This document shows positions 57,937 through 64,000 of a DNA stretch of 64,000 bases, in pieces. Position 1 is the first letter of the stretch, and every line of letters begins with the position of its first letter. The notes beneath the pieces were generated by a model. That model was given only the letters and a program-made list of their open reading frames with translations. It ran no database searches and was not told where the DNA came from. Location: positions 120,571 to 184,570 of the forward strand of contig NZ_JQJH01000009.1 of the NCBI RefSeq assembly GCF_000745425.1. The letters are read 5' to 3'. Both the position numbers and the translations under genes were made by a program. Origin of the DNA: Beijerinckia mobilis (lineage in GTDB: Bacteria > Pseudomonadota > Alphaproteobacteria > Rhizobiales > Beijerinckiaceae).

Positions 57937-58180
57937 TTGCCGCGGCCCTTTATCGCAGAGAAAGCATGTTGCTCTGGCTTACCAGGATCGTGTTTGTCAT
58001 ATGGGCGGCTAATGGTATGTGAGGCTTGTTCTGACATTCTCTTTTCCAAGGGGACGGCTTAAAGTCAGACGCGTCGTCAAATCTTCGTATGAATTGACGC
58101 GGCTTTTGCCTGATGTGTACCACAAGCTCACGGCAGATCACGGAAGAGTAGACACAAAGCAGAGGATACGGGTGGCCACG

Positions 58181-58735
58181 ATGCCCAACATGAGTGAAAC
58201 CATCGAAACGGTCTCTATTCCACCCCGACCGAAGTTTTGGGCTCGGGAACTCCCTTTTCTCGTTATTCCGTTCCTTACCGTGAGCGGTGTTGGTTATATG
58301 AGCATGACGCATAAGCCCATTGTGGGCTATTGGGAGCTCGTGGCGCTTTTCATCTGTGGGACGTGTATCTTCGCCGGCTGGCATAATGGGTCAGAGAACA
58401 AGGCGCGCTGGCGACTGGTGTGGACTCAGCTCCTGCACTGGGGTGCTTTCCTTGCTGCTATGAACCTGGTGTTTCTGCCGAGTGTGCAAGCGGTCGCCGA
58501 TGCTGATTCTACGAGTCTGATCGTCCTTCTGCTGCTTGCACTGGGTACCTTCATCGCCGGAGTCCATACGGCATCCTGGCGTATAGGTCTCAACGGCGTA
58601 GTCATGGGCGCGTGTGTGCCGGCAGCAGCTTGGCTGGATCAATCGGCGCTGTTTCTGTCACTGGGTATCATCCTTGTACTGCTGGTCGGAGCCGCCGCCT
58701 TATGGGCCTATTGGAGATCGCGTGGACATTCATAG
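58181..58735 (+). CDS. Six-TM membrane protein, unknown
   Basis: A protein of 184 residues (181 if started at 58190) with about six hydrophobic segments: LPFLVIPFLTVSGVGYMSM, ELVALFICGTCIFAGW, LLHWGAFLAAMNLVFLPSV, LIVLLLLALGTFIAGVH, NGVVMGACVPAAAW and LFLSLGIILVLLVGAAALW. I do not recognise a family. It lies inside the patch bounded by transposase fragments and is likely acquired with its neighbour, the amidohydrolase 279 bases downstream, though they do not look operonic. Confidence 0.7.
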   Translation: MPNMSETIETVSIPPRPKFWARELPFLVIPFLTVSGVGYMSMTHKPIVGYWELVALFICGTCIFAGWHNGSENKARWRLVWTQLLHWGAFLAAMNLVFLPSVQAVADADSTSLIVLLLLALGTFIAGVHTASWRIGLNGVVMGACVPAAAWLDQSALFLSLGIILVLLVGAAALWAYWRSRGHS

Positions 58736-58788
58736 AGCGTTTGGAAAGGGTCCGTCGTCTTTCGGCATTTTACGGAGAAAGCGCTTGG

Positions 58789-58860
58789 CTCTTCTAGATA
58801 GCGACATCGGATGCGGATTTTGACATAGGTTTCGTCAATGCGGATCGTGCCGCGAGGGGC
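58789..58860 (-). pseudogene. IS6-family transposase fragment
   Basis: The minus-strand reading GTIRIDETYVKIRIRCRYLEE is close to the DDE region of IS6-family transposases (RxDETYVKVRGxWxYLYR, from memory). Only about 23 codons are recognisable. It is a relic. Confidence 0.55.
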
Positions 58861-59014
58861 TTGCAGAAGAAACGCAATCTCCTCTCGATTAGACCTAGTG
58901 GGGCGCGCAAGTGAGACGTGAAACGTGATATGAAAACGCAATGTCCCATCCCTAAAGCGATTTTCGGCAGGCTGTGGGGCTGTCATCGATTCAGAGCTGG
59001 ATGAGGATGCTGAA

Positions 59015-60130
59015 ATGTGTACATCGCTCATTTACAAAGACGCTGCCGAAAAAGTCTATTTCGGGCGGACGCTGGAACTTACGATCGATCTGCCCTATCA
59101 GATGGTATATTTTCCACTCGGTTTTACTATCACGTCGGAGATCGAGGGGCACACTCCCTTACGATACACGACACGTCACAGTTTTCTGTCAGTCACCATG
59201 CCGTCTCGGGCGCCGGCGTTCGATGCCCCGATCCAGATCTTCGATCTGAAGGTGGTCGAAGGGTTGAACGATCATGGTCTGACGTTCAGCCTGCTTTCCT
59301 ACCCCGCCGCGACCGGGAAGCAGCAATCGGTCGCGATGACGCGCGCCGTTCTGTCTGCCTCCGATCTCGGAACATGGGTCCTGGGACAGTTTGCCACTGT
59401 GGCCGAGGTCAAGGCGGCATTGAGCGAGCAACCGGTGCTGCTGGAGCCGCTTGCAATTTTGGGCGGCGTGGAATCTCCTTTCCACTATGTCGTGCATGAC
59501 GCGTCCGGTGCCTCTGTGGTCATCGAGTTCAACCGGGGAGCAATGACGGTCTACGACAATCCTGTTGGGGTAATGACCAATGGCCCGGAGTTCAGCTGGC
59601 ACCTGACCAACCTCAATAACTACACCTTCCTCAGCAACGTAGACAAATCCAGCGCCAGCTTCGGCAGTTACAGGGCCATGCAACCAGATTCCGGCATCGC
59701 TACAGCGGGGCTGCCTGCATCGAACACGTCGGTCGGCCGCTTCATTCGCGCCGTTTTCTATGCTCAGTATACGGAGAAAGCCGCATCGCCCGACCGCGCG
59801 GTGCAGATGCTGGCCCACATCATGAACAATTTCGACCGTCCGCGCGGTGTGACCATCGATTATCCGCAGGATGGCGGCGTCCAAATGGAAGTGCATGGGT
59901 TGGGCGAGGGAAACACGGCGGCCTACGCCACCGAATTTACTTCCTGGACGAGCCTCGCGGATCTTGACCGCAAACTCTTCTTCCTGCGGGACCACAGAGG
60001 CATCAACTTCACGGCCTTCGATCTGAAGACACTCGCGGAGTTGAATGAGCCCAAGGTGCTCCCCCTTCAACAATTGAACGCAGCAGTACCCGACGCCTCA
60101 GACGCCCTGAAGGGTGCCAAGGCCGCGTGA
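59015..60130 (+). CDS. Choloylglycine hydrolase-family linear amide C-N hydrolase
   Basis: A 371-residue Ntn hydrolase. It begins MCTSLIYKDAAEKVYFGRTLE: Cys2 becomes the nucleophile after Met removal, and Arg18 matches the conserved Arg of this family. LNDHGLTFSLL, HYVVHDASGASVVIEFNRG and VMTNGPEFSWHLTNLNNYTFL (in part) supply Asp, Asn and other conserved residues of the penicillin V acylase/bile salt hydrolase type. Activity could be penicillin V acylase, bile salt hydrolase or N-acyl homoserine lactone acylase; the sequence does not decide. It is surrounded by decayed transposase fragments. Confidence 0.88.
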   Translation: MCTSLIYKDAAEKVYFGRTLELTIDLPYQMVYFPLGFTITSEIEGHTPLRYTTRHSFLSVTMPSRAPAFDAPIQIFDLKVVEGLNDHGLTFSLLSYPAATGKQQSVAMTRAVLSASDLGTWVLGQFATVAEVKAALSEQPVLLEPLAILGGVESPFHYVVHDASGASVVIEFNRGAMTVYDNPVGVMTNGPEFSWHLTNLNNYTFLSNVDKSSASFGSYRAMQPDSGIATAGLPASNTSVGRFIRAVFYAQYTEKAASPDRAVQMLAHIMNNFDRPRGVTIDYPQDGGVQMEVHGLGEGNTAAYATEFTSWTSLADLDRKLFFLRDHRGINFTAFDLKTLAELNEPKVLPLQQLNAAVPDASDALKGAKAA

Positions 60131-60282
60131 GGAATAGCTATCTGGACCAACTCACGACAATCGAGCGTCCACCCATGGCATCCATTCCGTTCTCCTCATT
60201 GAGGACAAAGATGTTCGATTCGATCTGCTTTGCCCTGTTTGCGCTGCATCGCAAGAGATTGAGGGACTGGAAAAGAGTTGGG

Positions 60283-60348
60283 GTTAGAAACGGTCTTCTG
60301 GTTGACCCCATAGCGCTTCTTTCCACTCGCGCGAAAATAATGTACCAT
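60283..60348 (-). pseudogene. Possible transposase N-terminal fragment (helix-turn-helix)
   Basis: The minus-strand frame from an ATG at 60348 gives MVHYFRASGKKRYGVNQKTVSN; RYGxNxKTV is the helix-turn-helix pattern of IS481-like transposases. About 22 codons only, so the call is weak. Confidence 0.35.
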
Positions 60349-60368
60349 TAAATCAAAGGACTAAACAC

Positions 60369-61805
60369 TTAGCCAAGCCTGAACCATAAAGTGGCGATCC
60401 CGAGGAAAGAGAAAAATCCGACGACATCCGTGACTGTGGTGACGAATGCACCGGAAGAGACAGCGGGATCGATCCTGAAATAGGCAAGTGTGCGTGGGAT
60501 CAGAATGCCACCCAGCGCGCCCGCGGCGAGATTGATCAGCATTGCCAAAGAAATGACGACGCCTATTCCGGGCAGGGAAAACCAATAGCCTGATGCAATC
60601 CCCGTAATAAGGCCGAAGGCCAATCCATTCAGTATGCCGACGGACAGCTCGCGCTTGATGACGCGCCATGCGTTGGCATGCGACAATTCCCGAGTGGCGA
60701 GCGCGCGGACAACCACCGTCATCGTCTGCGTCGCGGCATTGCCTCCCTGGCTCGCCACGATCGGTGCGAGCACAGCGAGTTCCACCATCTTCTGCATCTG
60801 TCCTTCGAAAAGGCCGAGGACGCCGGAAGCGATGAATGCGGTCATCAGATTGACGAAAAGCCAAAGAAACCGGCTTCTGGCTGTCCACCATACCGTATCC
60901 GACAATTCCTCGGTTTCGGAAACGCCGCCAAGGGCGCGCAGATCCGCGTCGGTTTCTTCCTGAATGACATCGACGACGTCATCAATGGTGATGACACCGA
61001 CCAACCGCTCGGCTTCATCGACGACCGGCACGGAAATCAGATTGTAGCGTTGGAAAAGCCTTGCGACTTCCCCGCGATCCTCCGTTACGAGGACACGACG
61101 CCGGTCCTTCTCCATAATATCTTCGAGGAGCGATGTATTACGCGCTCGTAACAATGTATCCAGAAAGACATTGCCAAGAAAACGGTGTGCAGGATCGACA
61201 ATGAAGATCTCGAAGAAGGAATCCGGCAGTTCCTCTTCGTCGGTTTCGCGCACGACATCGATCGCCTGTCCTGCGGTCCAGAATGGAGGCGCGGTGACGA
61301 GCGTCGTCTGCATCAGGCGACCCGCCGCATTTTCGGGATATTCGAGGCACCGGCTTAAGGCGACGCGATCGACTGCAGGCAGGGCCTGCAGGATCTCGGC
61401 TTGCCCTTTCGCGTCGTAATCTTCGAGAATGGTTAGCGCGTCATCGCTTTCGAGCTCCTTCACCCCCTCAGCGATCGTATGCGGCGAGAGCTGCGCGAGA
61501 ATTTCCTCGCGAATATTATCGTCCATTTCGGTCAGGGCCGCGAAATCGAATGCCGTCCCCAACAGCCTGATCAATGGCGCCCGAAGATCTGCATCGAGCG
61601 CGGCAAGCAGCGTGCCGAGATCGGCTTCATGCAGATTGCCCGCGAGTTCCTGCGCGGTCTCGCTCTCGTTGGCCTCAATGGCCGCCTTGACGGATGCGAG
61701 AAAATCCTCTTTGACGCTGCCGTCAGCGTCGTAAATCGAGACCGAACCATCCTGAAAAGGATTTGCTTCCGGAAAAATCTCCGCTTGGTCTTGCAGATCG
61801 GTCAC
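60369..61805 (-). CDS. mgtE: Magnesium transporter MgtE
   Basis: A 478-residue Mg2+ channel if started at the GTG at 61805, which has GAGG eight bases upstream; an ATG at 61859 without a ribosome site would add 18 residues. The N-terminal MgtE_N domain (LHEADLGTLLAALDADLRAPLIRLLG in part), paired CBS domains (IEVVRETDEEELPDS to VVDEAERLVGVITIDDVVDVIQEE in part) and the five-helix channel domain with TDVVGFFSFLGIA match the family. Mg2+ binding to the N and CBS domains closes the channel. A leader hairpin is noted separately. It stands just outside the transposase patch. Confidence 0.92.
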   Translation of the reverse strand: MTDLQDQAEIFPEANPFQDGSVSIYDADGSVKEDFLASVKAAIEANESETAQELAGNLHEADLGTLLAALDADLRAPLIRLLGTAFDFAALTEMDDNIREEILAQLSPHTIAEGVKELESDDALTILEDYDAKGQAEILQALPAVDRVALSRCLEYPENAAGRLMQTTLVTAPPFWTAGQAIDVVRETDEEELPDSFFEIFIVDPAHRFLGNVFLDTLLRARNTSLLEDIMEKDRRRVLVTEDRGEVARLFQRYNLISVPVVDEAERLVGVITIDDVVDVIQEETDADLRALGGVSETEELSDTVWWTARSRFLWLFVNLMTAFIASGVLGLFEGQMQKMVELAVLAPIVASQGGNAATQTMTVVVRALATRELSHANAWRVIKRELSVGILNGLAFGLITGIASGYWFSLPGIGVVISLAMLINLAAGALGGILIPRTLAYFRIDPAVSSGAFVTTVTDVVGFFSFLGIATLWFRLG

Positions 61806-61859
61806 GCGTAGAACCTCGGTATGCAGGTAATTGACTCCCCGCGACCGGGGGGGTGGCAT

Positions 61860-62194
61860 TCAAGCCGGCTCTCATTGACCCCGCCTTCGAGGATCAATGA
61901 GACTTGCCATGGACATGCGGTTCATAGGCCGCACGTGCCCGAAAGAGCAAGATCAGCGCGGCAATAACCTTCCGAGGATTGCATCGTTTCAACCGGAAAA
62001 CACGTTTCGATGATAAGATAGCAACCTGCGCGGAGGCGGAGTGCAACCGCCTTCCTGTCGCGCCGTCTCGGTCAAGGCACCGCATTTTCAAAGTAGACCA
62101 GGGCCATTGCCCGTGGGATCTGCAATCTCGATAAGCAACCCAAAAGCAGCATCTGCTTTTTTAACCGAAACTCCAGACACGCGAGCTTCACCGC
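61860..62194. other. Intergenic region between mgtE and deacetylase gene
   Basis: About 335 bases; no gene. Contains a hairpin in the mgtE leader. Confidence 0.5.
61871..61901 (-). other. Hairpin in the mgtE leader
   Basis: CTCATTGA and TCAATGAG form an 8-bp stem, extendable by two GC pairs with a bulge. It would lie in the 5' untranslated region if mgtE starts at 61805. Not a recognised M-box. Confidence 0.35.
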
Positions 62195-63211
62195 ATGAAA
62201 GGTCAATTCCGGCTGCTGCTCTGTTTCGCTGCAGCCCTGTCTTTAGTGACGACGCCAGCCTGTTTTTCTGGCCGGGCAATGGCCGCTGAAGACGAGCATT
62301 GTACGACCGCACCGGAGAATGGGAAAATCCTCGGCACCTCACGGCGGATCGAGGTCGGCACGCAAGGTGGACCGGCGATCGGCTTCAAATCCTATCCCCA
62401 GAGCCTGCCGCTGAATGATCATGAAGTGGTTCTGACTTTCGATGACGGACCTTGGCCCGGAACCACACCGGCCATACTTTCCGCTCTTGCGGCGCAATGC
62501 GTCAAAGCCACGTTTTTTCTCATCGGCCGCAACGCAAATGCGGCCCCTGCCCTCGTGCGGCGCGAAATCGAGGAGGGGCATACAATTGCCCACCATTCCT
62601 TTTCGCATCCCGGCGTGACAATGCGCGGCCTCGATGAAGCCAAGGCACATAGCGACATAGACAAAGGTTTCGCGGCGGTTGATATGGCGGCCTATGGCAA
62701 GGCCGAAAAAGAGCCGCGGGTCAAATTTTTCCGATATCCGGGTTTTGCCGACACACCCAGCCTCAACGCTTGGCTGGGTGAGCGGAATATCGCCATATTC
62801 GGCACGGATCTCTGGGCCTCAGACTGGCTGAAAATGACACCGGACGAGGAAGAAAAACTGCTGCTAACCCGTCTCGAGAAGCAAGGACGCGGCATTATTC
62901 TCCTGCACGACACCAAACAGGCCACCGCGGCGATGCTACCGAAATTTCTGGAGGATCTGCATGAACGCGGCTACCGGATCGTCCATGTCATCCCGGGTTC
63001 CGGCAGTGCGGAAACCGTTCCGGCTCCGCCAGGATGGACCTCGGAGACGGAAGCCATCCTCAAGCAGCGCCAATATTTGCCAAAGCCTCCAACGGAGAAG
63101 AAACCGAAAGCCGCGAAGGGAAGCTCCGCCTCTCATCGCCCCGCCCGAAAAGCGGTTCTGCGCCTATCCCTCCGGGATCAGGACATTCTACGCAGATCCG
63201 CTCTTTTTTAG
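62195..63211 (+). CDS. Polysaccharide deacetylase (NodB-type), exported
   Basis: A 338-residue exported enzyme with a signal peptide (LLLCFAAALSLVTTPACFSG). The NodB homology domain shows motif 1 LTFDDGPWPGTTP, motif 2 GHTIAHHSFSHPGVT, motif 3 RYPGFADTPSL, and later DLWASDW and ILLHDTK. It would remove acetyl groups from peptidoglycan or an exopolysaccharide. The C-terminus is Lys/Pro/Ser-rich and low complexity. The substrate is not evident from neighbours. Confidence 0.88.
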   Translation: MKGQFRLLLCFAAALSLVTTPACFSGRAMAAEDEHCTTAPENGKILGTSRRIEVGTQGGPAIGFKSYPQSLPLNDHEVVLTFDDGPWPGTTPAILSALAAQCVKATFFLIGRNANAAPALVRREIEEGHTIAHHSFSHPGVTMRGLDEAKAHSDIDKGFAAVDMAAYGKAEKEPRVKFFRYPGFADTPSLNAWLGERNIAIFGTDLWASDWLKMTPDEEEKLLLTRLEKQGRGIILLHDTKQATAAMLPKFLEDLHERGYRIVHVIPGSGSAETVPAPPGWTSETEAILKQRQYLPKPPTEKKPKAAKGSSASHRPARKAVLRLSLRDQDILRRSALF

Positions 63212-63305
63212 AACGATGTCCTTACTGAAAGCCTCGCCTGGCGAACGAAAAGCATCGAGACTGCTCTATCTTTCGCGAAGGAGCGTTTCGGTACGTTTGA
63301 ATGCC

Positions 63306-63428
63306 CTAATCGATGACTTCAGCAATAGCCGCGAGGACCCATTCCAGCGACGTATTTTGCCGTGTAATCACCATCAACGCCAACAAGACCGCTACCAAAA
63401 CGTAATGGAGATTACGTGGGTCGAGCAT
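63306..63428 (-). CDS. 40-residue single-span membrane protein
   Basis: A small protein beginning MLDPRNLHYVLVAVLLALMVITRQ, with one hydrophobic span near the N-terminus, then NTSLEWVLAAIAEVID. AGGAGG lies eight bases before the ATG at 63428, so this start is favoured; the frame is open further upstream (Met at 63458, and beyond) without a comparable site. Function unknown. It lies 94 bases after the deacetylase gene, convergent. Confidence 0.5.
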   Translation of the reverse strand: MLDPRNLHYVLVAVLLALMVITRQNTSLEWVLAAIAEVID

Positions 63429-63599
63429 GTCCTTTGCCTCCTGCGACAGAAAGCTCATGTTAAGGAATTCGAGCTTTGCCGTAAAGTACCAGTGTTCTCT
63501 TACGTCAGGCTGAACAAAGGCAAATATAGAATTTCTTTGGCGAAATTCCGCATGCACGTAGAAAATTCATCTTCTTGCGCGATGCGCCACGAGCCCTGA

Positions 63600-63648
63600 G
63601 GAATGAGCCCAGGGCGCAGGATCATCGAACATGTGGAGCGGAACGCAC
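63600..63648. other. Likely outer end of the IS5-type element
   Basis: The stretch before the transposase stop ends near ACCTAGGTCCTGTTGACG. IS5-family elements carry terminal inverted repeats close to the transposase ends, so the left end is probably here, but the partner repeat is outside the window. Confidence 0.3.
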
Positions 63649-64000
63649 CTAGGTCCTGTTGACGAATGCGCGCATCCAGAGGCGAATAGCGGCGATATGA
63701 ACGAAGCCAAGGTAGCTTTCGGCGGTTTTATCGTATCGGGTCGCGAGGCGGCGTGAGTTTTTGAGCTTGTTGAAGCACCGCTCGATGCGATTGCGCAGGG
63801 CGTAGATGTAATCGTCGACGGGGATTTGCGTTTTCCGGTTTTTCCGGGTCGGGATGATGGTGGCCGCGCCTTTTGTTTCCATTGTCTCGCGAATATGGTC
63901 GCTGTCATAGCCGCGATCGGCCAGAAGCACCTTCGGCTCCGGCCCTTCGGCTTCGATCAGCGGATCGAAGCCTGAATAGTCCGAAACCTCGCCGCCGGAG
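63649..64000 (-). CDS. IS5-type transposase, 3' part, cut by window edge
   Basis: The minus-strand frame is open to base 64000, so the start is outside the window; about 117 residues of the C-terminal catalytic domain are present. The second Asp lies in VLLADRGYDSDHI and the Glu in RNRIERCFNKLKNSRRLATRYDK (in part), the Y-2-R-3-E-6-K pattern of IS5-family DDE transposases. It ends QRW... with a terminal AFVNRT. A complete transposase and its inverted repeats lie beyond the edge; the left end would be near 63640. Confidence 0.9.
   Translation of the reverse strand, partial: SGGEVSDYSGFDPLIEAEGPEPKVLLADRGYDSDHIRETMETKGAATIIPTRKNRKTQIPVDDYIYALRNRIERCFNKLKNSRRLATRYDKTAESYLGFVHIAAIRLWMRAFVNRT

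Noticed and set aside
63567..63908. Second minus-strand frame in the IS5-type region
   Set aside because: It overlaps the transposase in another frame and lacks the DDE motifs.

Overview
The window reads as a chromosomal segment of an alphaproteobacterium of the order Rhizobiales, most likely family Beijerinckiaceae (Beijerinckia, Methylocella or Methylocapsa type). This is an inference from gene content: a nitrogenase beta subunit, a radical-SAM protein with the features of the hopanoid C-2 methylase HpnP, an alphaproteobacterial GTTC-N7-GTTC SOS box in front of lexA, and Rhizobiales housekeeping gene orders (tpiA-secG-pyrG near eno; ppiD-trpE; trpGD, trpC-moaC-moeA, lexA, comEC, gltX, gltA). 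No rRNA, tRNA or CRISPR array was recognised.

Layout. 0-7 kb: the end of an L,D-transpeptidase, a benzoylformate decarboxylase, enolase, a lytic transglycosylase, a TetR regulator and queF. 7-18.5 kb: core metabolism (pyrG, secG and tpiA on the minus strand; ppiD, trpE, photolyase, trpG and trpD on the plus strand). 18.5-25 kb: an accessory block with hpnP, a fatty-acid hydroxylase coupled to a small Cys-rich periplasmic protein, a tiny Ser/Gly-rich secreted protein and an OmpR/EnvZ-type two-component pair. 25-35 kb: lexA, moeA, moaC and trpC on the minus strand, then comEC, gltX and gltA. From memory of Rhizobiales gene orders, the lexA-to-trpC block looks inverted between trpD and comEC. 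35-42 kb: transporter, CGNR regulator, UbiH-type monooxygenase, exonuclease III, acetyltransferase and a Wzy-like membrane protein.

42-54 kb is mixed: a lone, intact nifK without nifH or nifD; a zinc-ribbon membrane protein; a secreted AcpA-type phosphoesterase divergent from a di-heme cytochrome c peroxidase with weak Pho-box-like sites between them; a P-type cation ATPase; a patatin phospholipase; and a very small transcription unit whose 22-codon ORF has an almost complete anti-Shine-Dalgarno complement and its own strong terminator. 54-64 kb: a GH25 lysozyme lipoprotein, a two-gene NitT/TauT-type ABC transporter without binding protein, a 2.6 kb patch (57.7-60.35 kb) carrying a choloylglycine-hydrolase-family enzyme and a membrane protein among decayed transposase fragments, mgtE, a polysaccharide deacetylase, a 40-residue membrane protein, and an IS5-type transposase cut by the window edge.

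The best candidates for something unusual are the orphan nifK, the 22-codon ORF unit, and the rearranged trp/moa/lexA region. All functional calls come from reading the sequence and recalled family motifs; no database search was run.
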